A stretch of 64,000 nucleotides of DNA from Porphyromonas vaginalis (GCF_958301595.1 NZ_CATQJU010000001.1:806001-870000), one strand, 5' to 3'; shown: positions 50,998 to 60,371, counted from the first letter of the stretch. Translations and numbers: made by a program. The notes: a model not told the origin generated them from the sequence alone.

Positions 50998-52219
50998 CGT
51001 CCATCAGATCGCTATAGTCCTGGTAGAGGAAGTCGTTGTAAGGATAGCGCTGTATGTGGATCTCCTTGACACGCTCGTAGAGGAGCCGTCGCAGCTCGTC
51101 CATACCCTCGCCTGTACGTGCCGAGATAAAGGTGCAGTCGTTGCCCATGCGCGCCATCCAGCTCTTCTCTAGCTCCTCGCGTGTGCGGTTGAGCTTGGTC
51201 GCGGGTGTCAGATCGTCAGGATCTTTGGGGATATGCTGGTAAGCATCGATCTTGTTGAAGACGAGTATCTGCGGTTTGTCACCCAGAGCATCGATCTCTC
51301 GGAGTGTCTCGGTGACTACCGCTATCTGATCTTCGAACTCCGGGTGGGAGATGTCCACAACGTGCAGGATGAGGTCTGACTCGCGTACCTCGTCGAGGGT
51401 ACTCTTGAACGACTCTACCAGCTGTGTCGGGAGCTTGCGTATGAAGCCCACCGTGTCGGCTAGGAGGAAGGGGAGGTTGCCCAAAACGACCTTGCGAACG
51501 GTCGTGTCGAGCGTCGCAAAGAGCTTGTTTTCGGCAAAAATGTCGCTCTTAGCGAGGACATTCATCAGCGTAGACTTACCCACATTGGTATAGCCGACGA
51601 GGGCGACACGCACCATCTTGCCACGGTTCTGTCGCTGTACGCTCTTCTGCTTGTCGATCTTCTTGAGCTGCTCCTTGAGCTGTGAGATCTTGCGCAGGAT
51701 GATCCGTCGGTCGGTCTCTAGCTGCGTCTCACCTGGGCCACGTAGCCCGATGTTACCACCACGCTGTCGCTCGAGGTGCGTCCATAGTCGGGTCAGACGT
51801 GGTAGCATGTACTGGTACTGCGCCATCTCTACCTGCGTCTTGGCGTGTGCCGTCTGTGCTCGCGTGGCAAAGATGTCGAGGATGAGCGAGGTGCGGTCGA
51901 GGATGCGTATGCCTAGCTGACGCTCTATGTTGCGTAGCTGATTGGGTGCTAGCTCATCGTCAAAGATGGCCAGCCCCACCTCGTGGGCAGAGACATACTC
52001 GGCGATCTCGTCGAGCTTGCCTTTGCCCACAAAGGTGGCGGGATTTGGCGTGTCAAGACGCTGTAAGAAGCGCGCCACAGGCTCTGCACCCGCAGTCTCT
52101 GAGAGAAAGGCCAGCTCATCAAGATACTCCTCCGCCTGCGTCTCCGACACGTCGGGAGTGATGAGCCCCACGAGGATCGTGCGCTCACTCGATTGAGAAG
52201 TCTTGATAAACTCTTTCAT
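50984..52219 (-). CDS. hflX: Ribosome-associated GTPase HflX
   Basis: This 411-residue protein has the N-terminal HflX domain (FVGKGKLDEIAEYV, then DDELAPNQLRNIE), the linker LRGPGETQLETDRRIILR, and a G domain with G1 GYTNVGKSTLMN, G3 ADTVGFIRKLPTQLVESF and G4 FNKIDAY. It splits stalled ribosomes under stress. Full length. It overlaps the lipid A acyltransferase gene by 14 bp and starts 8 bp after the stop of the phosphogluconolactonase-like gene. Confidence 0.95.
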   Translation of the reverse strand: MKEFIKTSQSSERTILVGLITPDVSETQAEEYLDELAFLSETAGAEPVARFLQRLDTPNPATFVGKGKLDEIAEYVSAHEVGLAIFDDELAPNQLRNIERQLGIRILDRTSLILDIFATRAQTAHAKTQVEMAQYQYMLPRLTRLWTHLERQRGGNIGLRGPGETQLETDRRIILRKISQLKEQLKKIDKQKSVQRQNRGKMVRVALVGYTNVGKSTLMNVLAKSDIFAENKLFATLDTTVRKVVLGNLPFLLADTVGFIRKLPTQLVESFKSTLDEVRESDLILHVVDISHPEFEDQIAVVTETLREIDALGDKPQILVFNKIDAYQHIPKDPDDLTPATKLNRTREELEKSWMARMGNDCTFISARTGEGMDELRRLLYERVKEIHIQRYPYNDFLYQDYSDLMDDGAE

Positions 52220-52227
52220 ACAGAGGA

Positions 52228-52965
52228 CTAATAGATCGCGTACGACTTCTCACGCATCGCCTGATCATCGGCAAAAAGATGTACCCAGGGGATCTTTGCC
52301 GCAAGGAAGTTGGCGGGATAAGCCTTCGCCTCGGGGAGCAGATTGATAATGTGTCCCACAGCGTGGCGCACGTCCTGTCCCAGTGCGAGGAAGACCAGTC
52401 GCTTAGACTCTTCGAGCGCCTCAAGCGTCACGGTAACCAGCTGACGCTGCTCACCCTGCTCGGAGGTCATCTCGTTGGGCGCAAAGACGTCGTCTGAGAT
52501 ATACAGCTCCACCTGGTCGGGATAGACCCCAGCGAGATGACCATCTACGCCCATCTCGAGGAGGGCTAGGTCAAACTGTGGACGCCCCCCTAGGTGGCTC
52601 ACACGCTCTGCTACATGCTGCTGCAGAGCTGTCGCAGCCTGTGCGGGCTCTTGTGCAGCCTCCTCCACAGCGTGGATATGCTCCGCAGGGATCTGTAGCG
52701 GATCAAAGAGCAGCCGCTGCAGTAGCGTGCGATGCGCTAGATCAGCTCCGCCCAGCTGCTCGTGAAGGAGGTAGAAGTGTACCCGCTGCCAGTCGATACG
52801 GCTGCGCCAAGGCTCTGAGGTGAGTGCCTTTGCCAAGACCTCCGCATGCTCCTCTAGTGAGAGGGCTAGATGAAAGTCGCCTTCGGTCGCCTCAACGGCC
52901 TCAGCGATAAACTGTGCGAGCTGCGTCGTGACTAGCTCAGGGGTACTGTATTGATGATAGTTCAT
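52228..52965 (-). CDS. 6-phosphogluconolactonase-like protein (diverged)
   Basis: This 245-residue protein follows the glucosamine-6-phosphate isomerase/6-phosphogluconolactonase fold. DLALLEMGVDGHLAGVYPDQ keeps the GxDGH block, and VTVTLEALEESKRLVFLALG matches the C-terminal strands. Two motifs are eroded. The LSGGxTP loop near the N-terminus reads LSLEEHAEV, and the DER motif after WxxVHFY reads LLHEQ. It may hydrolyse 6-phosphogluconolactone poorly, act on another sugar phosphate, or have a non-enzymatic role. No zwf or gnd is nearby. It lies between obgE and hflX on the same strand. Confidence 0.7.
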   Translation of the reverse strand: MNYHQYSTPELVTTQLAQFIAEAVEATEGDFHLALSLEEHAEVLAKALTSEPWRSRIDWQRVHFYLLHEQLGGADLAHRTLLQRLLFDPLQIPAEHIHAVEEAAQEPAQAATALQQHVAERVSHLGGRPQFDLALLEMGVDGHLAGVYPDQVELYISDDVFAPNEMTSEQGEQRQLVTVTLEALEESKRLVFLALGQDVRHAVGHIINLLPEAKAYPANFLAAKIPWVHLFADDQAMREKSYAIY

Positions 52966-53028
52966 AGGATATATGCTAGGTTAGTAGTGATAAGATAAAG
53001 TGTTGTGACCATCATCCTTAGTAGGCAG

Positions 53029-54168
53029 TTACTCCTCCCAGATGATGTCATCTATGAGGTCGTGATCCTCCTCCACCTTTAGCTTAGGTAGCGGGTTGTC
53101 TGGATCATCGTCCTCTTGTGTCGTGCGGTCGTTGAGCGGTTGGCGCAGGATCTCGTTCGGGTCATGCAGTGAGGGAGCGTTGATCTCTCGCCATATCAGA
53201 TCCTTCAGCTCAGTCAGTCCTCGCTGTGCCACGGCAGAGATAAAGATCGTCGGTACATCCTCGGGTAGCGTCTCCGAGACGAGGTCGATAAGCTCGCTGT
53301 CTGCCATGTCTATCTTGGTGATCGCTAGGATGTGTCGCTTGTCGATCAGTCCTGGATTGTACTCCTCCAGCTCACGACATAGCATCCGATACTCGGCAAT
53401 GATGTCGGGACTGTCGATAGGCACCATAAAGAGCAGGATCGAGTTGCGCTCGATGTGTCTGAGGAAGCGAAGCCCTAGTCCCTTACCCTCGGCGGCACCC
53501 TCGATGATGCCGGGGATGTCCGCCATGACGAAAGAGCGGTTGTCACGATAGGAGACCATCCCTAGGTTCGGTTGTAGCGTGGTGAAGGGGTAGTCCGCAA
53601 TTTTAGGCTTCGCGGCTGAGAGTGCTGCTAGGAGCGTTGACTTACCCGCATTGGGTAGCCCGACCAGCCCCACGTCGGCCAGCGTCTTGAGCTGCAATAC
53701 CACGAGACGCTCCTGACTTGGTTCGCCAGGCTGTGCGTAGCGGGGTGCTTGATTTGTCGAGGTCTTGAAGAAGTTATTACCCTTGCCTCCACGACCGCCT
53801 GGGAGGAGGAGGTGCCGCTCACCATGCTGCGACACATCTAGTATAAACTCTCCCGTCGTGGCGTCATGCACGCTCGTCCCGCAAGGCACCTCGATCACAA
53901 TATCAGGCGCATCAGCACCCGTCTGTAGCTTAGCACCGCCCGCCTCGCCACTCTCGGCGATGATATGACGATTGTAGCGCAGGTGTAGGAGCGTCCAGTA
54001 GTTTTGGTTGGCCTCTATATAAATGCTACCGCCACGACCACCGTCACCTCCGTCGGGACCACCCTTTGGGATGTACTTCTCACGACGAAAGTGTGCCGAT
54101 CCTCTACCGCCCTTGCCCGAGCGAAGATAGATCTTGACGTAGTCTACAAAGTTGCTCTCACCTGCCAT
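53029..54168 (-). CDS. obgE: Obg family GTPase
   Basis: This 379-residue protein has the glycine-rich Obg domain (VDYVKIYLRSGKGGRGSAHF, then KGGPDGGDGGRGGSI). A G domain follows, with G1 GLPNAGKSTLLAALS, G3 MADIPGIIEGAAEGKGLG and G4 TKIDM. The C-terminus is a short acidic tail (EEDDDPDNP ... DDIIWEE). It is a late 50S assembly and stress factor, normally essential. Its start is 4 bp after the adk stop, so the two are co-transcribed. Confidence 0.96.
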   Translation of the reverse strand: MAGESNFVDYVKIYLRSGKGGRGSAHFRREKYIPKGGPDGGDGGRGGSIYIEANQNYWTLLHLRYNRHIIAESGEAGGAKLQTGADAPDIVIEVPCGTSVHDATTGEFILDVSQHGERHLLLPGGRGGKGNNFFKTSTNQAPRYAQPGEPSQERLVVLQLKTLADVGLVGLPNAGKSTLLAALSAAKPKIADYPFTTLQPNLGMVSYRDNRSFVMADIPGIIEGAAEGKGLGLRFLRHIERNSILLFMVPIDSPDIIAEYRMLCRELEEYNPGLIDKRHILAITKIDMADSELIDLVSETLPEDVPTIFISAVAQRGLTELKDLIWREINAPSLHDPNEILRQPLNDRTTQEDDDPDNPLPKLKVEEDHDLIDDIIWEE

Positions 54169-54172
54169 TGAT

Positions 54173-54760
54173 TTACTTGTTGTGCTGTAAGCTCTTGTCT
54201 ATCGATACGAAGATAGCCTCCGTGATCTCCTCTATGGAGCCGGCGCCAGGCACCTCGTAGTGTACCCCCTTGCGGTGGTAGTAGTCCACGATCGGGAGTG
54301 TGCGCTCACTGTAGACGCGTATGCGGTCAGCGATCACCTCAGGCGTATCGTCGGCACGTCCCTCGATCTTAGCACGATTGAGTAGGCGTGTCCGTAGCTC
54401 CTCTTCGGGGACCTTGAGCTCGATCAAGCAATCCACGCTCGTCTGATCTTTCTCTAGGAGCGCATCGAGTGCCTCCGCTTGAGCTACCGTACGGGGGAAG
54501 CCATCGAAGATAACACCCTCGATACCCTTGGGTAGGTGGTGCAGCTCATTGGCTATAAGGTCGATAATCGTATCGTCATCTACTAGATGCCCCTGGGAAA
54601 TGATACTCTGTACGCGCTTGCCTAGAGGAGACTGGCGAGCTATCTCCTGTCGGAGTAGGTCGCCCGTAGAGATATGCTCTAGGTGGTAATGCTGCTCGAT
54701 GAATTGGCTCTGTGTACCCTTGCCAGCACCTGGTGCGCCGAAGATTATTACGTGGATCAT
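54173..54760 (-). CDS. adk: Adenylate kinase
   Basis: This 195-residue protein has the P-loop GAPGAGKGTQSQFIEQHY, the NMP-binding STGDLLRQEI, the GFPRTVAQAEALD segment, and a short LID without zinc cysteines. The length fits the short adenylate kinases. It interconverts ATP and AMP with two ADP in the cytoplasm. It follows hpt by 62 bp and precedes obgE by 4 bp: a purine salvage and energy cluster common in Bacteroidota. Confidence 0.96.
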   Translation of the reverse strand: MIHVIIFGAPGAGKGTQSQFIEQHYHLEHISTGDLLRQEIARQSPLGKRVQSIISQGHLVDDDTIIDLIANELHHLPKGIEGVIFDGFPRTVAQAEALDALLEKDQTSVDCLIELKVPEEELRTRLLNRAKIEGRADDTPEVIADRIRVYSERTLPIVDYYHRKGVHYEVPGAGSIEEITEAIFVSIDKSLQHNK

Positions 54761-54822
54761 TGCTTTTTAGATAGAAGTTGGTTTAGATGGTCTCTGTGGA
54801 CCGTATGATTATTCCTGTATGA

Positions 54823-55365
54823 TTACTCTTTAAGTATGTAGATATCATCGAGCATACGCCCCTGCTCATTGTAGTCGAGGCCGTGCCCAACGATGAAACT
54901 GTTGTGGATCTCCATCCCCACATAGTCGGCATGGATAGGACACTGGAGCGCCTCGGGCTTGAGTAGCATAGTGGCTATGCGTACCTCAGCTGCACCGTCG
55001 GCAAGAAACTTCTCCTTGAGCTTCATCATCGTAAAGCCCGTGTCGATCAGATCCTCTATGATGATGACCATACGACCCGCTAGAGGTGCCGTCACGGGCA
55101 TCACCTCCTTAAGCTGGTAAGTGCTCCCCATGCCAGAGTAGCTCGAGTAGCGTGCGAAGGCCACCTCCGCAGTGGTATTGATCGCCTGCAGTAGCTCTGC
55201 GGCAAACATGAAGGAGCCGTTCATAATGCAGACGAAGAGTGGATCACGTCCCTCCGTGTCTTGGCGTATCTGCTCCGCTAGTCGCCGTGAGGCTGCACGC
55301 AGCTGCTCTCCCTTGATGTATGGTACAAAGGTCTTGTCGTGTACTATAATCTCCTGATCAGTCAT
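54823..55365 (-). CDS. hpt: Hypoxanthine phosphoribosyltransferase
   Basis: This 180-residue protein has the PRPP-binding motif MVIIIEDLIDTGFTMM, an early loop, PLFVCIMNGSFMFAAELL, and the family's ARYSSYSGMGSTYQL flexible loop. It converts hypoxanthine or guanine with PRPP to IMP or GMP. It is first in the hpt-adk-obgE run. A minus-strand TACCTTTG at 55433-55440 is its likely -7 element, 68 bp upstream. Confidence 0.95.
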   Translation of the reverse strand: MTDQEIIVHDKTFVPYIKGEQLRAASRRLAEQIRQDTEGRDPLFVCIMNGSFMFAAELLQAINTTAEVAFARYSSYSGMGSTYQLKEVMPVTAPLAGRMVIIIEDLIDTGFTMMKLKEKFLADGAAEVRIATMLLKPEALQCPIHADYVGMEIHNSFIVGHGLDYNEQGRMLDDIYILKE

Positions 55366-55432
55366 AGTGAAAATAACAAGCTAGCGGTCTCTCATAGCGG
55401 AGGCCGCTTCTTTTTTATTGTAGTGAGTAGCA

Positions 55433-55440
55433 CAAAGGTA
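55433..55440 (-). promoter_or_regulatory. -7 element of hpt-adk-obgE operon
   Basis: Minus strand TACCTTTG, 68 bp before the hpt ATG. Confidence 0.5.
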
Positions 55441-56054
55441 CAAAAATAGGAGATGCACCAACCTCCCCCCTTCGAGAGGCTGTAGACTCAACTATCAAAT
55501 GCATCAATTCTAGCGAGAGAAATTCGACGTTGGTTCGTTACAACAATTTACAGCCGACTACATTTCGATACGGTATAGTGTCGGAGAAAACTGATTTCCA
55601 CGTGGATATTTCGAAATGCCCACGTGGAAAAGAAAAAATTCCTCGGAGGAATGAAATGAAACTTCGGAGGAATGAAATGAAACTTCGGAAGAAATGAATC
55701 ACGCCCACGTGGAAAATGTCGTTCCCTGAAAATGGTTGACTTATTTTTTTGCTGAAACGGATGTCGGTTGACCTCGTTTTCGTCGTCAAACTAGAATGAG
55801 TTGTCTCGACTTTTCAAAGATACTGATTTTAGTTGACTCTGGTAGTTTGGGGTAGTTTTTCGTGGTATACCCCGGGCTTGTTTTTTTTTTCTTATTCAAA
55901 TCGGATAAACACCCCGTCGGTAATGCAACTGACTAAGCCAAATGCCTGTAGCAGAGCGGAGGGCGTTTGGTGTGTCAGGTGCATTGCCGCTCTTTGTGTT
56001 CCGATTGAAAATGAAAAATCCAGTCTCTTCTCTCTTTGCTGAAATAAGTTCTAT

Positions 56055-57021
56055 TTAGTTGGTTACTAGCTCCTTTGACTCTTTGTCTTTTCGAGCTTTC
56101 TGAATTGCGTCTTCACGATAGCTGCGCCATCGTTTCTTCAGGGGACCCGTACATTCCCTAGCTTCTTGTGGGGTCATATAGTCGATGCTCATATGGGGGC
56201 GAATGGTGTTGTAAGTCTCTATAGCTTTGCTGATTGCGCGATTTGCCTCATCAATGTTACGGAACACTTTGCCCTTTAAGAATTCATTCTTAATGGTGCT
56301 GTTCACCCGCTCTGACTGGGAGTTCTCTTTGGGGTCTCCTGACTCCGTCATGCTGATTTGTATTCCTCTTTTATTGAGCATCTTAGTGTACTGCCGACTG
56401 GCATATTGAGTGCCTCTGTCGGAGTGGTGGATGAGATCGGAAGCGTCCTTTTTGGGGGATCCGCTTGAGGGCTTGCTTTAGTGCCTCGCAGGGATATTCT
56501 GAGGCGAGACTGTCCCCTAGACTATAGCCCACAATCTCCTTCGTATAGTTATCCAAAATCAGGGATAAGAAGCAGAACTCAACCCTGTTGTCCCCTCGCT
56601 CCAAGGGGATGTAGGTGATGTCGCTGCTCCACACCTGATTTGGACCATCGGGGATAAGGTCCCGAACGAGGTTGGGGTAGGTGGGCTGGTCGTGGTTGGA
56701 GTCCGTGGTGCGGGGAGCTTTGTAGCGCCTCGGTATGCGGACGTAGAGCTTGTGCTTGCGTATGTAGCTCACAAACTTATCTCTGCCAACGGGATAGCGG
56801 GCTCCCCACTCCCTGCAATACTGCATCCAAAGCGATACGCCTCCAATACCTGGATTGCTTTTACGTGCTTCCACAATATAGCTTATCACTATAAACTCAA
56901 GCTCAGATTCTCTCAAGGGCGTGTCGGACTTGAGGTACTTGTAATAGGCTTGTGGACTCTTGTTCAGTGCCTTGCAGACCTGCTTGATTGGATGTTCATA
57001 TTGATCTTTCACGGCTGTCAC
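56055..57021 (-). pseudogene. IS3-family transposase OrfB, frameshifted
   Basis: The N-terminal part (57021 to about 56450) has the HTH_21-like region (LNKSPQAYYKYLKS) and the first catalytic aspartate in NQVWSSDITYIPLE. The frame is then lost near 56447-56457, at a run read CCCCCAAAAAGG on the minus strand. The other frame continues with KDASDLIHHSDRGTQYA, which holds the second aspartate, and ENSQSERVNSTIKNEFLKG, which holds the glutamate, to the stop at 56055. A single-base indel explains this. The protein as read is dead unless the run is slippery. It would normally be made as an OrfA-OrfB fusion. Confidence 0.85.
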
Positions 57022-57023
57022 AA

Positions 57024-57443
57024 CTAGTGGCCATTTTTTTTTTGCTCATTGATGCTGTACACCTCCAAGCAGGTCTTGAAGACATCTCGCTCTAAGCAGG
57101 CTTGGTCAAGAGCTTTTTCGAGCTCCATGATACGTGCTTTCAGAGCGACATAGTCGTCCTTGCTGAGTTCCTCAGAGGGGGTGCATCGTGGGGGTATTCT
57201 CTTTTTGTTCATAGCTTTAGCCACTTCAGGGTTTTCTTGCTCAAAGATACGAATCCAATTGCGAATCGTACATGATGTTACCTGATACTGGCTCGCTAGA
57301 ATCTTGATTGAATAGCCATTTACGTAGTAGCGCTTGAGTGCCTCAAGCCGTTCGGCCGTTGTGGCATGTCCCTTGGTTGGGCGATTTGTTGATCCCTTCG
57401 TGGGCTTCGACTTCGTGTCTTTTGTCTGTTTCATTGTACTCAT
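57024..57443 (-). CDS. IS3-family transposase OrfA
   Basis: This 139-residue protein has a helix-turn-helix (TTAERLEALKRYYVNGYS, then SQYQVTSCTIRNWIR), followed by a leucine-zipper-like helix (KDDYVALKARIMELEKALDQ). It ends at a run of ten A residues (about 57034-57043), where a -1 frameshift would join it to OrfB, as is usual in the IS3 family. It binds the IS ends. It is intact, but its OrfB partner is frameshifted. Confidence 0.87.
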   Translation of the reverse strand: MSTMKQTKDTKSKPTKGSTNRPTKGHATTAERLEALKRYYVNGYSIKILASQYQVTSCTIRNWIRIFEQENPEVAKAMNKKRIPPRCTPSEELSKDDYVALKARIMELEKALDQACLERDVFKTCLEVYSINEQKKNGH

Positions 57444-57623
57444 AGTTATATTACTTACGAGTCAACTTTTTTCAGGGTAAGACAAAATAAAAAATATCCA
57501 CGTGGAGATTTGAGATTCCCCACGTGGATATTGTCCTCTTCCTGAAAAAAGTACACAGTTGGGAAGGTATTACTGAGATGGTACTCGGGTCATTTTTGTT
57601 AGTCCTGTGAGTGTACTCATTTG

Positions 57624-58679
57624 TTAGTTTTGCTCTTGCTGGGGTACACGACTTGTGGTCGTTTTTACTGCGGAGGTACACAAAGATAGGTCTTTGTGTG
57701 GAGTTAAGCGGCATGAGCTCGGAGATTTGAGGCTCGGAGCTTTTGGTGAATTGTTCTTAGATGTCTGTTTCTTAGAGGGTTGTGTGGTTATAGGGTTGGG
57801 GTAATCTGGTATGAGCATCTGCATCGGAGTCTTCTTGTTGATGGCTCGATGAGGACGCGCTGTGTTATAGAGAGCAATCGTTTGCGAGAGGATCTCTCGA
57901 ACTTGATCTATGGGCTTATCCTCGAAGTTGTAGAGCCAGTCGTTCTTGATGATCCCGTTAAGTCGCTCTGCCATAGCGTTGTGGAGAGGGTTGCCTGTCT
58001 GGGTGACACTGGTTACGATGCCTAGGCTGGCCTCGTAGTCGGTCATCTGCTTGGAGACATATTGACAGCCTCGGTCGCTATGGAAGATGAGCCCTTTGAG
58101 GTCAAAGCCATGCTTCTGGTAGAAGTCAACGGTCTGTCTTAGTGCGTTGTAGGGGCCCTCTGTGGAGAGCGTGGGCTGCAGGTCAAAGCCGGTGATGATG
58201 CGGCTATAAGCGTCCATCGTCAGGGAGAGATATGCGAAGCCCCCTAAACATTTGACGTAGGTTATGTCTGAGACGGTGAGCCGGCAATGGTCAGTGGCAA
58301 TGTATTTAGGGGTGGTGTTCAGGTGATCTTGGAAGCCGTGATTGACCACGCCTTTGGTCGTCTGGGGTGGACGCTTGCGCTTGCGACTTCTCAGCAGCAT
58401 ATCGTTGGCTCCTAAGACTTTGTACAGCCAGTCGCGACCTACTTGGAAGGTTCCTTCGAAGTATTCGTTGGCACACTGCTGAAGGGTGTCTACGCCTGCC
58501 CTGTGGAGCTTACTTCGCACATACTGGCAATAGTGTAGGACGGAGGCTACTTTGACATCTTCGTCTTGCTCGGTGAAGGTGTGCTTGTAGTAGCCTTTGC
58601 GGCTGACTTCTAGTAGCTGACAAAGGTAGGTTATGGAGAGCTTTTGATCTCTCACTTTGGCGTGTTCAAGCTGTCTCAC
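57624..58679 (-). CDS. IS3-family transposase OrfB
   Basis: This 351-residue DDE transposase has the HTH_21 region (LCQLLEVSRKGYYKHTF), the first aspartate in HCRLTVSDITYVKCLGG, the second in GLIFHSDRGCQYVSKQM and the glutamate in GNPLHNAMAERLNGIIKN. It reads as intact. The frame has a GTG at 58679. In practice it is probably made by -1 frameshifting from OrfA at a run of nine A followed by G (about 58695-58704), giving KKKDRFAAVRQLEH. The C-terminal ~50 residues are Ser/Lys-rich. Confidence 0.92.
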   Translation of the reverse strand: MRQLEHAKVRDQKLSITYLCQLLEVSRKGYYKHTFTEQDEDVKVASVLHYCQYVRSKLHRAGVDTLQQCANEYFEGTFQVGRDWLYKVLGANDMLLRSRKRKRPPQTTKGVVNHGFQDHLNTTPKYIATDHCRLTVSDITYVKCLGGFAYLSLTMDAYSRIITGFDLQPTLSTEGPYNALRQTVDFYQKHGFDLKGLIFHSDRGCQYVSKQMTDYEASLGIVTSVTQTGNPLHNAMAERLNGIIKNDWLYNFEDKPIDQVREILSQTIALYNTARPHRAINKKTPMQMLIPDYPNPITTQPSKKQTSKNNSPKAPSLKSPSSCRLTPHKDLSLCTSAVKTTTSRVPQQEQN

Positions 58680-59056
58680 GGCTGCAAATCGGTCTTTTTT
58701 TTTAGATCAATGTGGTAGCGATTCAAGACCACTTCGAGTAGTGTCTTGTTGACTAATGCCTTGCTCTCAGCCTGGAAGAGGGCTGCTTTGAGGCGAGCGT
58801 TTTCGCGCTTGAGTTCTGCGTACTCTGGATCTACGTCTTTGTTCTTGTTTGTCTTGCTCATAGTGCTACTGCTGCTTTGGTTGGGTAACTCTACTCCAAA
58901 GGTACGCAACCAATTTCGAATGGTGCGTGTGGTAATGCCGTAGCGCTGGCTGGTCGTGGCGATGCTCTCGCCAGTGGCTAGGAGGTCATCAATGACTCTC
59001 CACTTGAAATCTAGGGGATATCCCTTTCGTCCTCGGTTACTTTTTTCTTCTTTCAT
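58676..59056 (-). CDS. IS3-family transposase OrfA
   Basis: This 126-residue protein has a helix-turn-helix (DLLATGESIATTSQRYGITT) and a helical, leucine-zipper-like segment (DPEYAELKRENARLKAALFQ). It ends KKKTDLQP and overlaps the OrfB start. A slippery run of nine A plus G lies just before its stop. It is not closely similar to the OrfA at 57024-57443. Confidence 0.9.
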   Translation of the reverse strand: MKEEKSNRGRKGYPLDFKWRVIDDLLATGESIATTSQRYGITTRTIRNWLRTFGVELPNQSSSSTMSKTNKNKDVDPEYAELKRENARLKAALFQAESKALVNKTLLEVVLNRYHIDLKKKTDLQP

Positions 59057-59210
59057 AGTTGTTGGGGTTGGCTTCCCAACTGTGTACTATTTCAGGAGAG
59101 GACATATTCGAGAAAGGAGAGAATCGGACGAATTTCCCCGTAAAGATATGTAAAGCGACAAGAGACGAAAATCTCAGAAATCTAGGGCTGACGAAGTTCG
59201 AATGCGACGA

Positions 59211-60341
59211 CTAGCGACCCGAGCGGATCGGTGCGCTGCCCCAGCAGAGCTGACGCTGAGGATCGTAGATGGTGGCAAACTGCCCAGCGGCGATACCCTG
59301 TATCGGCACGCTGCTGACCAGCTGATAGCCCCCCGAGGGGAGTCGCTCGAGGCGACCCGCGGTGAAGTCGGGCGTGTGACGAATCTTGAAGGTGACCTCC
59401 AGCGGACGATCTGATGGGGTCTCCGTCCAGAGCCACGGATCGACCGTGAGCCAGTGCATATCTTCGGTCTCGATGATCGTGCCGTACTGCGTCTTGGGGT
59501 CGTAGCCTCGTGAGGCGTAGAGGACGTTGTGATCCACATCTTTCGCCACGACATACCACGGACCGCCTGAGAGCCCCAGCCCTTTGCGCTGCCCGATGGT
59601 GTGAAACCAGTAGCCACGATGCTCACCGATCTTCTCGCCGGTCTCATGGTCTATGATGTCGCCCGTCTGAGTGCCTAAGTAGCGCTCGATGAAGTCGTTG
59701 TAGTTGATCTGTCCTAGGAAGCAGATGCCTTGGCTGTCCTTGCGCTGTGCATTGACAAGATGCGCCTCGAGGGCAATGCGACGCACTTCCTCTTTGGGCA
59801 AATGACCGATAGGGAAGAGAAGACGCTCCATCTGTCGAAAGCCGATCTGCGCCAAGAAGTCGGTCTGATCCTTCACCGGGTCGGGAGAGGTGCCGAGGAA
59901 GGTCAAGCCCTCTGCCGTCTTTCGTATCGTAGCGTAGTGGCCCGTGGCAATGTAGTCGTACTCGGCACCACAACGCTCTTCAAAAGCTCCGAACTTGATC
60001 AACTTATTGCACATCACATCGGGATTGGGCGTGAGCCCCCGCTTGACAGCATCCATCGTATAGGAGACCACACGATCCCAATAGACTTGGTGCAGGTCGA
60101 TGATCTCTAGGTGCAGGTCGTAGCGACGAGCCAAGAGCGTCACCAGCTCGATGTCTTCCTCAGCAGGACAGTCGAGGTAGCCGCCATCCTCGTCCTGCAT
60201 GCCGATACGTATATAGTAAAGATCTGGGCGAAAGCCCGCCTCGACGAGCAGATGCATCGCCACGCTACTATCCACGCCTCCCGAGGCGAGCAGAGCGATG
60301 CGATTATCCCGTGGCAGTGCTGTGTAGAGAGTGGTCTCCAT
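59211..60341 (-). CDS. mnmA: tRNA-specific 2-thiouridylase
   Basis: This protein of about 376 residues has the PP-loop [17 protein letters not shown]. The two catalytic cysteines lie in [15 protein letters not shown] and [17 protein letters not shown]. The C-terminal beta domain ([19 protein letters not shown]) binds tRNA. It makes 2-thiouridine at position 34 of tRNA-Glu, Gln and Lys using sulfur from a relay. MnmG, which modifies the same base, is also in this window. The ATG at 60341 is preferred to the TTG at 60350. It starts about 30 bp after the argS stop. Confidence 0.95.
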   Translation of the reverse strand: METTLYTALPRDNRIALLASGGVDSSVAMHLLVEAGFRPDLYYIRIGMQDEDGGYLDCPAEEDIELVTLLARRYDLHLEIIDLHQVYWDRVVSYTMDAVKRGLTPNPDVMCNKLIKFGAFEERCGAEYDYIATGHYATIRKTAEGLTFLGTSPDPVKDQTDFLAQIGFRQMERLLFPIGHLPKEEVRRIALEAHLVNAQRKDSQGICFLGQINYNDFIERYLGTQTGDIIDHETGEKIGEHRGYWFHTIGQRKGLGLSGGPWYVVAKDVDHNVLYASRGYDPKTQYGTIIETEDMHWLTVDPWLWTETPSDRPLEVTFKIRHTPDFTAGRLERLPSGGYQLVSSVPIQGIAAGQFATIYDPQRQLCWGSAPIRSGR

Positions 60342-60371
60342 ACACCTCAAGAGTCAAGCTCTCAAAGCGAA

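Larger units (their letters stand above)
55717..57484 (-). mobile_element. IS3-family insertion sequence (probably inactive)
   Basis: The left end reads TGTCGTTCCCTGAAAATGG and the right end, on the minus strand, TGTCTTACCCTGAAAAAAG, both leading into GTTGACT. Flanks are AAA on each side, a 3-bp target duplication supported by the intact copy at 21497-21514, which lacks the insert. It contains orfA and a frameshifted orfB. About 340 bp between the left end and orfB have no gene but contain further GTTGACT-like words. Confidence 0.87.
57532..59104 (-). mobile_element. IS3-family insertion sequence (intact)
   Basis: The left end reads TGTCCTCTTCCTGAAAAAAG and the right end, on the minus strand, TGTCCTCTCCTGAAATAG, both leading into TACACAGTTGGG. 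TAT flanks both sides (57529-57531 and 59105-59107), a 3-bp target duplication. The uninterrupted site is seen at 21541-21550. It is 1573 bp and carries intact orfA and orfB. It differs from the neighbouring IS3 element in sequence, so the two are separate insertions. Confidence 0.9.
55520..59154. repeat. Second copy of the phased-palindrome element, split by two IS3 elements
   Basis: With the IS elements (55717-57484 and 57532-59104) removed, the sequence follows 21305-21592. CCACGTGG units start at 55598, 55620, 55705, 57498 and 57520. TTC-type units lie at 55639 (TTCCTCGGAGGAA), 55663 and 55684. The right flank after the second IS begins TATTCGAGAAAGGAGAG and ends GTAAAGATATGTAAA. The first IS sits between units 6 and 7 and the second directly after unit 8. 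No gene of its own is seen. Confidence 0.85.
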
